In this document: piece after piece, positions 27,448-36,872 of the stretch
How the letters are laid out: each line of letters opens with the position of its first letter
Position numbering within the stretch: position 1 is the first letter of the stretch
Assembly: GCF_001886855.1 (NCBI RefSeq)
Contig: NZ_CP013197.1
Location: forward strand, 1 to 64,000
Reading direction: 5' to 3'
DNA from: Spiroplasma citri
GTDB lineage: Bacteria > Bacillota_I > Bacilli_A > Mycoplasmatales > Mycoplasmataceae
Length of the DNA: 64,000 bases
The notes under the pieces: generated by a model
Told to the model about the DNA's origin: nothing
Databases searched by the model: none
Seen by the model: the letters and a program-made list of their open reading frames with translations, nothing else
Program-made: the position numbers and the translations under genes

Positions 27448-29303
27448 ATGGATACCAAAAAAAATTACCAACTTTTAAAGAAATTTTTAAAAAAGAATGG
27501 CATCAACAAACAGCTAAAGATAAAACTCGCATTATAAAATTTATTGCAATTTGTATTGTGCCATTTTTGTATGGTTTCTTTTGTGTTTGGGCTTTTTGAA
27601 ATCCATTTCTTAAAACTGACCAAATTCCAATGGCAATTGTTAATCGTGATGCTAATTTATGTGTGATTTATAAACCTAAAAATGATAAGGATCAATCAAT
27701 TGCTAATGCAACAGAAGTTCGTTATTTAACAACAAAAGATGAGGCGACTTGTTTAGCAACGTTAAATAAAATGAGATTGCCCGCTATACAAGTATTAGTG
27801 ATAATGGGATTGTGGGACCACATTATTATTATGATAAGAAAAATAATAATGTTCAAATTAACATTAGTAGTATTACTTTAAAATTAAATTATTTGAAAAA
27901 TGAAGCAACTGATTTTAATTCGATTGATAAATATTGAGTACAATTACAAATTCCAGAACATTATTCAAGTTATTTAATTAGTATTTTACGCAACATTGGT
28001 AGCGGTGTTTTAGATGCTGATCAGTTTTTGACAGATATTACTTGAATAATAAATAATCCAATTAACCTTTGGGCTACTTATAAACAAAATTTTTTAATTG
28101 GTTATTTTGCAACAACATTTACAAATTTGCGAGAAAGTTTTGTTCGCGAAGCAGTTCCGCAATTAATTTTACCGATGCTTTATACAATTTTAGCTAACCC
28201 GGATGGTTCAGTTGATCGTTCTGTTTATCAAGAATATATTCAAAAAATTAATACAAAAAATTTAATAGATGAAACAAATAAATTAGTAACAGAAGGGAAA
28301 ATAACTACAGAACAAGGAAAAATTATTAATTTCTTATTAAAGGTTTATGGAATTGTAAAGGGAAAAATGCTTTCATTTATTTGTGGTGCAGAAAATGTTG
28401 TTAGCAAAGAAAAATATTTTGCGAATAGTGATGAGTTAGGGAAACATTTAAAAGATATTGGTAGCATAATTGATATTCCATATAATGTGCAAGGTCATGA
28501 ATATAAACAGCATGGAATTGGTTTGGGTGAATTATTTATGTTAATTGGTATTTGAGTTGGTGCTTTAACACAAAAATTTGTGTATGACCGTAAAGGAAGA
28601 ACTAAAAATACTTTGTTTTATCAACACTATTTTAGTAAATTGTTATTAATGTTATTAACATCTTGGATTCAAGTGACATTAATGATGCTTTCCTTATTAA
28701 TCTTAGGGGTTCGGTCAAATTGGGCCAGTTTATGTTTGACTATGGTTATGACTCTTATTTTTAGGCTCAATTTTCAATATTATTATTTGTTCAATTTGAT
28801 TAGCAGTTCCTGATGAAATGTTGACGTGTTTTATTGCTGTTGTTTATTTAATTATTAATTTATCAGCAGGTTGAGGGACTTTCCCTTCCTTTATGCAAGG
28901 AAAATTCTTTGATATTTTATCCTATATAACACCATTCCGTTATGGATTACATAATATTGGTACAATAATATATGGTTTATCATCTCCAACAATTGTAGGA
29001 ATTAGTGAATATCAAACTGAAATTATTAAAAATATGGTAATTTTATTTATTTGAGTTATTATTTTTGCTATACTAGGATTAGTAGGAACCTATTATCGTT
29101 TTTTAAAAATAAAATATGGAACATTCAAGATAAAAGTAATTTATCAAGCAATGAATAAAATTGATAGTATTAAAGATTATAAAAAAAATACTAGTACATT
29201 AAATTACTTGACAAAAGAAGAACAAACTTTAATAAAAAAAGAGGTTTTTGCACAATTAGCAACAAAACAACAGAAGAAGAAAATAAAAAAACAACATAAA
29301 TAA
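27448..29303 (+). pseudogene. YhgE/Pip-like membrane protein gene, copy B, decayed
   Basis: Same architecture as copy A: KEWHQQTAKDKTRIIKF, a membrane segment, WNPFLKTDQIPMAIVNRDA, a long exposed region and a C-terminal multi-pass domain (GLGELFMLIGIWVGALTQKF, GWGTFPSFMQ) with a last helix and a Lys-rich tail ending KKKIKKQHK. Frameshifts are visible near 27460 (A-run), 27785 and 28760. A ~65-base stretch (about 28521-28587) is almost identical to copy A (26651-26717), suggesting recent duplication or gene conversion. A GGAG site precedes the ATG at 27448. Confidence 0.7.
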
Positions 29304-29406
29304 TTAATTTTATTTTTAAAATATTAAATATTGTATTTTTTCTTATTGATGATAGTTTTAAATGTATTATTAAACTATCAATTTCTTCTAAGAAAGGATA
29401 TTCCAA

Positions 29407-30948
29407 ATGTATTTCAATTTATTATTTAGTTCAGACAATAATAATCCATTGCATGATTTTTTATCAATTTCAACTTGACAATCACTTGTTAGCATCCTTA
29501 TTTTCTTTGGAATAATGGTTTTATTATGATTTTGAATTAAAAAAACAAAAATGCGATTTATTTTTCGCGTTTTATTAGGATTAGCAATTGGTTTAATTTT
29601 TGGAATTACTATTCAAGCAATTAATGGTTTCCCATATAATACAACTGAACCATCAGGATCAATGATTAATCCAGTGATTCCAGATCCAAATGATTCGGGA
29701 AAAACTATTCCAAATAATATTTATGTTTTATGGGTACATGAGTTTTCAATTTGAGTTAATTTATTTAGAATGACTTTCTTAAATGCAATTTTATTGATGA
29801 CTGCTCCTGTTGTATTTTTAGCAATTGCAAGAGCTGTTTCAAAACCAGGAAAAGATGTATCTTCGCGAAGAGGAACTATTATTACAATTACTATTTTATT
29901 ATTAAATGTTGCAGCAATGTTTATTATTTCATTATTTATTGGGATTGCATTTAATATTGGTAATGGCTTTACAATTTCAGGAAGCGGAAGTTATGATAAG
30001 GATGCATCAAATCCATTGCCAGAAATTATTTGGAATTATGTGCCTTCTAATTTTGTCCAGCCATTTCTTTTAGAAACAATTCTTCCTGTAATGGTAATTG
30101 CTGGTTTAATTGGGTTAGCTGTTAAGAAATTAACTAAGCGACATCCAGAAGATATGCAAAATATTCGTGATGGTTTTGACCGTTGATGAACAATTATTAT
30201 GTCATGTTTAATGTTTATTATTAAATTAATGCCATATTCTGTAATGTCAATGATTACTTATGCTATTATTTCGCGACCAATTGGATACTTAGCACAGATT
30301 GGAATTGTTGTTGGAATTGGGTACTTATGTTTAATAATTACTTTAATTTGGCATTCATTGTTATTAACATTGTCAGGAGTAAATCCATTTAAATGATGGA
30401 AGTTTGCTATCAAGCCGGTAATTCAAGGGTTTACAACTCAATCTTCTAATGCAACATTACCCTTAACAATGAAAGTTTTAAAAGATGATATGAAAGTAAA
30501 AGAAAATCTTGTCGGGATATCCGCTCCTTTAACCACGACGATGGGTTTAACTGGTTGTGCAGGTGTACAAGCAGGGATTATTGTTTCTTTTATTTCAACA
30601 GCTGGTTTATATGACTTAACTGTTGCTAATTTCTTTATTGTTTTATTGGTAGTAGTTGTAGCTTCGTTAGGAATTGCTGGTGTGCCAGGAACAGCTAGTG
30701 TTGTTACTGCTTGTGTTTTAGAAGGAATTGGTTTAGTAACTTTATATGTGCCAGTTTATGCAATTATTGGGGCCCTAGATGGCATATTTGATATGGGACG
30801 AACAAGCGTCAATATTGTTGGTGGGCTACAAGCAACAACAATTGCGGCTCGGTTAACTAATTCATTAGAAAATGAAGACTTAATTCTTTTTAAATGATCA
30901 AGATTGCGAAGAAAACGAAATCGGGAAAAAAGAAAAAAACAAGAATAA
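29407..30948 (+). CDS. Dicarboxylate/amino acid:cation symporter
   Basis: The 513-residue multi-pass protein is open throughout with TGA as Trp. It belongs to the DAACS (GltP/TcyP) family: the re-entrant loop motif TQSSNATLPLTMK (family pattern SSSATLP), the TTTMGLTGCAG stretch and the GIAGVPGTASVVTACVLEG motif near the substrate site. About eight to nine hydrophobic segments are seen and the C-terminus is basic. Substrate (glutamate, aspartate or cystine) cannot be told by eye. AAAGG upstream supports the start. A leader hairpin with arms TGATAGTTT / AAACTATCA lies near 29346-29376. Confidence 0.85.
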
Positions 30949-31022
30949 AGGCGGAGTCTTTTATTTTTATTTTAGTAATCTAAGGTTATAATATTATTAT
31001 AGAAGAACGTTAGTTGAAAAAT

Positions 31023-31815
31023 ATGAAAGTAATAGTAATAGGTGGTTCAACAGCTGGAATGACAGCAGCAAGTAAATTAAAACGGATGTTAAAAAATGAT
31101 GTTGAAATTATTGCTTACCAAAAGTTTCAATGCCCATCATTAGGAGCTTGTGGAATCCCTTATTATGTTGGAAAACATTTTGACAATGCTGAAAGAATGA
31201 TTGAACGAACTGTTGAAGAATTTCAAAATAATGGGACTCTTGTTAAAACTAGTTGCGAAGTAACACGCGTTGATTTTAAAACAAAAAATATTTATGGAAT
31301 TAACTATAATACAAACCAAGAATTTATTGATAATTATGACAAATTAATTATTAGTGTTGGAGCAACACCACGTCGTCTAAATTTAGCAGGAGAAAATGCT
31401 ACAAATGTTTTTACAGGAACAACATTGAAGCAGCAGTTGAATTATGTTCGCGTTTAAAAAAAGTAAAAAATGTTACTATTATTGGTGGAGGATTTATTGG
31501 ACTAGAATTTTGTGAAAGTTTTGGCTTGGCAAGAAAAAGAATTACATTAATTGAAGCTGATAAATGAATTTCACGAAAGTTACTTGATGAAGATATGGCA
31601 CAATTATTAGTCAATGATTTAGAAAAAAATGAATTAAAGTTAAAACAAATACCAAAGTAACGGAGTTTGTTGTTGAAAATAATAAGGTAACAAAAATTAA
31701 ATTATCACCACAAGAACAAATTGTAGCAGATTTAGTATTAGTTGCAATTGGATTTGTGCCGGCAACTAAGTTTTTGAAAACAACAGATTTAAAAATGAAT
31801 CTGGAGCAATTTTAA
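31023..31815 (+). pseudogene. NADH oxidase / CoA-disulfide reductase family, 5' part, split by mobile block
   Basis: The FAD-binding start VIVIGGSTAGMTAASKLK, the GACGIPYYVG motif containing the redox Cys, and the NAD-binding GGGFIGLEFCESFG identify the pyridine-nucleotide disulfide oxidoreductase class that includes water-forming NADH oxidase. The frame shifts near 31420 (after FTGTTL), near 31650 and again near 31798, where SGAIL ends. At 31816 the sequence changes to the mobile block, and the C-terminal third resumes at 48010. About 60 residues between the two parts are missing. TATAAT at 30987-30992 is a likely original promoter. Confidence 0.85.
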
Positions 31816-31841
31816 GGTAGTAAGAAAAAAGTTGAGGTTTT
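31816..31841. repeat. Left terminal inverted repeat of the mobile block
   Basis: The 26 bases begin GGTAGTA and end TGAGGTTTT. Both segments recur, inverted and with the same 10-base spacing, at 47984-48009. The middle 10 bases do not match. Confidence 0.65.
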
Positions 31842-31880
31842 ATAAAAAATATAAATAAAGTAATTAAATACAAATTAAAG

Positions 31881-31908
31881 TAATCGCTTATCAGAGCGAT
31901 TTTTTTAA
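31881..31908 (+). terminator. Terminator-like hairpin near the left end of the block
   Basis: AATCGCT (31882-31888) and AGCGATT (31895-31901) form a 7-bp stem followed by TTTTTT. Confidence 0.65.
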
Positions 31909-31909
31909 T

Positions 31910-32072
31910 TGCATTATTCATCAGATAGTACCTTTAAAATTAAAAATTAACCTATTTTCTCCATTAATTAGTTAATTTTTATAATTTCCTTTCTATGATT
32001 TATTATATTTTTTCGGTTTAACAGCTAATAATATCATTTTTAAATAAAAGGTACTATCTGATGAATAATGCA
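31910..32072. repeat. 163-bp segment with perfect 26-bp inverted ends
   Basis: The left arm (31910-31935, containing CAGATAGTACC) and right arm (32047-32072, containing GGTACTATCTG) are exact reverse complements over 26 bases and remain partly complementary inward. The 111-bp interior is A/T-rich with no coding frame. The layout resembles a MITE or the paired ends of a lost IS. No flanking target duplication was recognised. Confidence 0.7.
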
Positions 32073-32152
32073 ATACTAAAATTTAATATTTTGATGCTTA
32101 AAGATGGATAACTCATCTATGACACGAAGCCTTAAAGAAAGTGTGAAAGCGA

Positions 32153-32338
32153 TTGGATTTAAGCATATTTATTTCTTTAATTCTCGGCGGGGTTAGTCGT
32201 CCGCGAAATGTCAGAGCGTGTGTTTTTGGCTTGTTTCATAAAAAGAGTGCTGTTAAACCGAAAAAAACAATATCGGACACTAAAAAAACAAGAGGGAGGA
32301 GCTCCAAAAGGTTATTTTCTTTATATAAAGTTGTGTAG
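32153..32338 (+). CDS. Small very basic ORF, possible viral remnant
   Basis: The 61-residue frame opens with TTG at 32153 and reads MDLSIFISLILGGVSRPRNV, then a Lys/Arg-rich tail (KKSAVKPKKTISDTKKTRGR). A hydrophobic start with a basic tail resembles small virion or DNA-binding proteins of Spiroplasma filamentous viruses, but I cannot name it. There is no convincing ribosome binding site and GC content is higher than in the surroundings, so it may be a remnant or not coding at all. Confidence 0.3.
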   Translation: MDLSIFISLILGGVSRPRNVRACVFGLFHKKSAVKPKKTISDTKKTRGRSSKRLFSLYKVV

Positions 32339-32421
32339 GGATGGATGAAGCGTAATTAATAACTGGGTAAATTATTTTTTGTTTATTTCCGTGGGGGGTA
32401 AACTCTATCAAAATATCCTAT

Positions 32422-32455
32422 CCGCCCCCGCTCACCCCCGAAGTGAAGCGGGCGG
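32422..32455. other. GC-rich hairpin, possible viral replication or packaging signal
   Basis: In DNA that is otherwise roughly three-quarters A/T, 32421-32457 is almost all G/C. CCGCCC (32422-32427) pairs with GGGCGG (32450-32455), GCT (32430-32432) with AGC (32447-32449) and CAC (32433-32435) with GTG (32443-32445), with a two-base and a one-base bulge. It has no T-run. A replication or packaging site of a viral remnant is one possibility; this is inference. Confidence 0.5.
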
Positions 32456-32551
32456 CGAAATAATTAAATACTAAAATAAATTATCTACTAAATATCAAAA
32501 TATTAACCAATAAAGGAATATTATGTTTTTTTACAGAAAGGAAATTATAAA

Positions 32552-32905
32552 ATGAAAACAATACAAGATTTAATTAAAGATTTAACAGGAGTTACTGTTG
32601 AACAAGATAAAATCAGTAAATATTTAGCAAGTAAAACATTAGATTTAGAAGAGACTAATTTAAAAATTGCTAATTTAAAAATTGCTGATTTATGATGTGC
32701 TGATTTACAATCTGCTAATTTACGAAGTGCTAATTTATGATGTGCTGATTTAAGACGCTCTAATTTAGAATATGCTAATTTACGAAGTGCTAATTTAGAA
32801 AATGCTTGTTTAGTAGGTACTAATTTAAAAAATGCTTGTTTATTAGGTGCTAGAATTACAAAAGAACAATTAGACCAATTAACTGTTATTGGGGAGGATA
32901 AATAA
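32552..32905 (+). CDS. Pentapeptide-repeat protein
   Basis: The 117-residue product starts with a short helical part (MKTIQDLIKDLTGVTVEQDK) and continues with about 14 tandem pentapeptides of the A(D/N)LxX type (ADLQSANLRSANLW). Such repeats fold into a right-handed square beta-helix; known members (Qnr, MfpA) mimic DNA and bind gyrase. One TGA-Trp codon occurs in each of two repeats. AGAAAGGAAAT precedes the ATG. Its stop overlaps the next start (TAATG). It is the first gene of the phage-like run; the role there is unknown. Confidence 0.75.
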
Positions 32906-33312
32906 TGGGAGTTTTTACATGTTATGGTTGTTTTGATAAACATGATATTTATTCTGAATGACATATTATTACTGAAAAATCAACCAATAAAGGTGCTGTA
33001 GTATGTCATCCGTGCTTTGATTTTAAATATTCAAAAGACCCTGAATGAAAAGAAAAAGATAATAATGTCAAATATAAAGATGATGCACTTAAAACAGAAA
33101 ATAATGCACTTAAAAAAGAACTTGCTGAATTAAAACAACAAATATTATATAAAGAAGATTTTGATGCTCAATATTATTGTAGTTATCACGGACATTGAGA
33201 CCAATGTATAGTTGAAGATGAAGAAGAACCAACAGAAGAACAATTATCAAAGTATATTCTAATTTTAAAAGATAATTCTAAATATGACAAATTACCTAGT
33301 AAGGAGGATTAA
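32905..33312 (+). CDS. Zinc-finger/coiled-coil phage-region protein
   Basis: Not recognised as a named family. The 135 residues begin MGVFTCYGCFDKHD and have a second pair VCHPCF about 30 residues on, which together could form a four-Cys zinc site. A Lys/Glu-rich coiled-coil stretch follows (KDDALKTENNALKKELAELK), then a His/Cys cluster (CSYHGHWDQC) and an acidic part. The start is coupled to the preceding gene by a TAATG overlap. The end carries an AAGGAGG that serves the next frame. Confidence 0.6.
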
Positions 33313-33319
33313 TTAAATA

Positions 33320-33436
33320 ATGAAAAAGTTAAATAAAAAAATTATCAACAAAATAAATGAATTAATGCTTAGAAGTTATCCAGTTTCAAAAGATGATACT
33401 ACAGATGAACATTGAGCATTAGGTAAAACTAATTAA
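33320..33436 (+). CDS. Small basic protein, unknown
   Basis: The 38-residue frame MKKLNKKIINKINELMLR... has a strong AAGGAGG site (33301-33307) and ends just before the ribosome binding site of the next gene, so it is probably translated. It contains one TGA-Trp (33406 region). No motif was recognised. Confidence 0.5.
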
Positions 33437-33453
33437 TGAAAGGATTATTTATA

Positions 33454-33738
33454 ATGTCAGAATATAAAAGTAAATATATTAATAAAACTTGAAATGAAAT
33501 AACAACATCTTTTGATTGAGTTAATTGTCAACCTATTGATTGTCGTATTTCACATCATAAAAAACATTATGATTTGCAATGTTTAGAATGAGCAAAAATG
33601 TACTTAAATTTATTTAAAGACAAGTGAAATCTTATTGCTTCTTATATGGAACATTACAAAATTAACGATATTTTAGATTTAGCATCAGATGGATGAAAAA
33701 TATTACAATTTGAGAAAAAAATAAATCAAGTAAATTAA
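33454..33738 (+). CDS. Phage-region protein, unknown
   Basis: The 94 residues are Trp-rich (TGA codons) and contain a CRISHHKKHYDLQC segment in which two Cys and several His could bind metal. The ATG at 33454 is preceded by GAAAGG. The 3' end overlaps the RuvC-like gene by 46 bases in another frame, suggesting coupled translation. No family is recognised; a packaging accessory or regulator is possible by position only. Confidence 0.5.
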
Positions 33739-34184
33739 AATATATTATTGCAATTGATCCTGCTGGAATTGGACAAACTGGTATTATTATTTATAATTTT
33801 TTGAAAAAGAAAATAATTAATAATATTACTTTTAGTTCTAATTCTGAAGAAGAAGCAATAAATAATATGTATTTAATATTAAATGATTTTAAAAATAAAA
33901 TTTGTTCTTATTTAAGCAAAGTTATTGTAATAATTGAAGATTACCAACTTCATAAAGGTTTAAAAATAAAAAACCCATTATCTACTCCTAAATTTATTGG
34001 TGGTTTAAAAGTTTTATGTAAATATTTATTTAATTTAAATTATGTTTTACAATCGCCAGTTGTTAAGAAAAATTATATTTATAAAGGAAATATTAAAATG
34101 ACAGAGCATGAATTAGATGCTTGGAAACATTTACAATATTTTTTATTAAAAGGAGTTGATAAAAATGGCACAAACAAAAAGTAA
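33693..34184 (+). CDS. RuvC-like Holliday-junction resolvase
   Basis: The 163 residues show the RNase H-fold order of RuvC: motif I with the first acidic residue (IIAIDPAGIGQTGIIIY), a central VIVIIEDYQLHKG carrying the second acid, and a C-terminal HELDAWKHL matching the H-x2-DA pattern. RuvC-type nucleases of phages resolve branched DNA before packaging. The ATG at 33693 lies in the preceding gene. The next gene begins before its stop (34165). Confidence 0.7.
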
Positions 34185-34563
34185 TTTATCTAAAAAATCA
34201 ATAACTAATAAACCTAAAATAAAAAATAAAAAAGTTAATAAGTTAGAATTAACTGTTAAATTACATGAAAATCCTATTAAAACTAAAATTAAAGCACTTG
34301 TTGCTGGTGGCGTTGAAGTTGATGTTTGTTCTGCTAAATGTCAGTGAGACGGATTAAATTATTCAACATTATCAATATATAACCCATCTGTTTTAACTGA
34401 ATTTTTGAAATTAAAAAAAGAAGATGAAATAAAAATTAAAGGCTCAGTATTTAATCAGTTAAATATAAAAACTAAACGCTATTTTTTTTCTTTTCGAGTA
34501 GATAGTTTTGAAATTATACAAAAAGCGATTAGAAAAAGAACAAATACAAATATTAAAAAATAG
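34165..34563 (+). CDS. Possible OB-fold/ssDNA-binding phage protein
   Basis: The 132 residues start with a Lys-rich tail (SNLSKKSITNKPKIKNKK) and continue with alternating strands such as DEIKIKGSVFNQLN and KRYFFSFRVDSFEII, a pattern seen in OB-fold ssDNA-binding proteins. A Cys pair (VCSAKC) lies in the middle. AAGGAG (34150-34155) supports the ATG at 34165, inside the RuvC-like gene. The assignment to SSB-like proteins is by pattern and by neighbour and is weak. Confidence 0.45.
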
Positions 34564-34574
34564 GAGGAAAAACA

Positions 34575-35033
34575 ATGGCATTAAAAAATGTAAAATATGT
34601 TCTTATCAATGAAGAAAATGAACCAATTAAAAATGAAGATGGTAGTTTAGATATTAAAACTGCTGAAATTATTTTAGAAAATACTGCTGAAGTTGAAGAA
34701 TTTAATGCAAGTAATTTAGAAAATAGTAATCAACAAATCAATGAATTACAAACAAAAAATACTGAATTAACTTCTCAAATTGAACAACAAACTCTTCAAT
34801 TAAAACAAATTGAAGTAATTGACTTTATTAATTCTTTAACTGATAATGAAGAATTTAAAAATGTTTTATTAAAATCTTATGATATTAATAATGATATTGA
34901 AATCATCAAAACACAATTGCAAAGTGTTTATGATGAATTAATTAAGGTACAAACAGTTAATGCTGGTGGAGTACCAAAAACAGAAGAAAAACAAAACAAT
35001 ATTTTAGATACAGACAATGTATTTAATAAATAG
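34575..35033 (+). CDS. Probable capsid scaffolding protein
   Basis: The 152-residue protein is acidic and has a clear coiled coil (NQQINELQTKNTELTSQIEQ, about residues 48-85). In tailed phages the gene directly upstream of the capsid gene often encodes a helical scaffolding protein of this size. An AGGAGG site precedes the start and the capsid gene begins 17 bases after the stop. The function is inferred from position and composition. Confidence 0.6.
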   Translation: MALKNVKYVLINEENEPIKNEDGSLDIKTAEIILENTAEVEEFNASNLENSNQQINELQTKNTELTSQIEQQTLQLKQIEVIDFINSLTDNEEFKNVLLKSYDINNDIEIIKTQLQSVYDELIKVQTVNAGGVPKTEEKQNNILDTDNVFNK

Positions 35034-35050
35034 AAAGAAGGAATAAAATT

Positions 35051-36202
35051 ATGGCACAAAATCCACAAAGAATTTTTGGTGATATTGTAAACCAAGCAAC
35101 AGTTAATGATAAAGAAACATTTGAACAATGATATTTGCAAACTTATCAACAAAAATTAAGCTGGGAAGCATTATTTGCTTGACTAGATGCAAAAAAATTT
35201 GGTTATCAATATAAAATAAAGAAAAATATTAAATATAATGAAGGTTTAGGAAAAGATGGACAAGTATTTAATACAGATGATAATTTACTAAAATATTCAG
35301 CAGTAGAATTTGAGGATGCAACTGTTGTATTAGATACAATTTTAACTTTTGCTCGTAAATTAGACCCCATAGAAAGTGATTTTAACCCTAATTTATGGGC
35401 GGCTGATATTGAACAAGCAATGGATACCGAAGTTGCGTATAAACGCAATAAAATTTTAGAAATTATTAATAAAGGAGAAGTTACAACTATTCAAGGAAAT
35501 AAAGCAGATGATACAAATGCTTTACAAATCCACGATGAAATTATGGATAAAATATATGAAAATGGCTTTACTCCATCAGAAACAGTTGTCTTGGGTTCAG
35601 CAGATTTTATCCGTGGAATTCGTAATAAATTACAGCTACAACTTGGAGCAAATGACCAAATTAACAGTGTAATTGAAACAAGCGGAGCAATGAAAACTGT
35701 TGAAGGAACAACATATTATATGGTTCCTAAAAAATTACCAATTATTAACGAAGATGGTTCAGAAGGAACAATTGGTCTATTACCATATGGTGTTAATGCG
35801 ATTGCTTTTAAATTTAGCAAAAAATATGACCCGCTTATTTTACGTAAAAAAGACCATACCCCATTAAGAGTTGGTCCTGCTGGTTTAGGTACTGGTATGG
35901 GTAATACTTTAATAATGGAAAGAGTTTTATATTTAGGCGGAGCAGTAGTTGAACCCAAAGGAATTATTAAACACGCATATTTAATACCTTTATCAACAGT
36001 TATTACAACAACTAATTTAGGTCAAATTACAATGGCGGGTGATACCCCAACAACAGCAGAATTAGAAACTGCTATTAAAGTAAAAAATACTAACTATCAA
36101 ACTGGAGATGCAACATTCTCTAATATTACATCTACTGGCGCATTAGCAACTGGAAATCCAAATAAATATAGTGGAACAGTTACTTTAATTTATTCAAAGT
36201 AA
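35051..36202 (+). CDS. Probable major capsid protein with C-terminal Ig-like domain
   Basis: The 383 residues look like an HK97-type shell protein: an N-terminal helical arm, a conserved central part (VVLGSADFIRGIRNKLQLQL) and a long glycine-rich loop (RVGPAGLGTGMGNTLIME). The last ~65 residues (TTTNLGQITMAGDTPT to YSGTVTLIYS) form an additional repeat resembling the beta-sandwich domain of Spiroplasma surface proteins. Two TGA-Trp codons occur near 35131 and 35180. The stop at 36200 is followed at once by an open -1 frame with no start codon (next entry). Confidence 0.65.
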
Positions 36203-36204
36203 GT

Positions 36205-36870
36205 AGCGCCATAGATATCCACGATAAAATTGAAAATGTTGATAGTTTAACAGATGATGAAATAATTAAAGGAATTATTGTACCTCAAAAAGTAGCAAGT
36301 GAAGATTTAAGACCACTTTTAAATGATAAAGTTTTAAAAGCAGTTAAAACGGTTGATGCAAGTTTAACAACAGATGATTATGATTGATGACCGTTATATT
36401 ATCAAGGTTCACCATCAACTTATGATATTACTACAACAGATATTCAAGTTGATATTTATATTGCTGGTAAAAATAAAGCAACTGGTGTTTCCCAAGTTCA
36501 GTTTTATAAAGTGCAAAAAGTAAATAAAATGAGTGTTAAAAAAATTAGTTTTAGTTGAGTTGGACCTTTAAAAAAACCTTGATATAGTGATATTCCTAAT
36601 TTAACTAAAAAAGCAGATGTAATTGCAGAAATGAATACTGGTATTTTAACAGCAATTCAAAAACTTAATGCTGGTTTAAGAACATCAGATTATACTGTTG
36701 ATATTTTAGATTATGAACATGAAATCTTTAATGACCGTGATGAAGGTGATTTTAGTAAAGATGTAGATATTTTATATAGTTTAATTGGTACAAATTGATT
36801 AACTGAAGAAACAGTAGGTGCTAATTTAACTGTTCCTGCTGCTACTAAAAAAACCCAAAATAAAAAATAA
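36205..36870 (+). CDS. Spiralin-like two-domain protein in the -1 frame after the capsid gene
   Basis: The frame is open from 36172 to 36870 but has no ATG, GTG or TTG before residue ~110, so the start is uncertain. It may be read by -1 frameshifting from the capsid gene. It holds two related domains: VLKAVKTVDASLTTDDYDW and ILTAIQKLNAGLRTSDYTVD mark the same position in each. Compared from memory with spiralin, the main S. citri surface lipoprotein (which has ANVLKAVQGVVKTATAADFQ), the match over the first domain is clear. It has no signal peptide. Likely role: capsid decoration or host/vector interaction; inferred. Confidence 0.55.
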
Positions 36871-36872
36871 AA

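Noticed and set aside
32640-32820. Short direct repeats that could suggest a CRISPR-like array
   Set aside because: The 15-base periodicity is coding: it matches tandem pentapeptides in an open frame, with no spacers.
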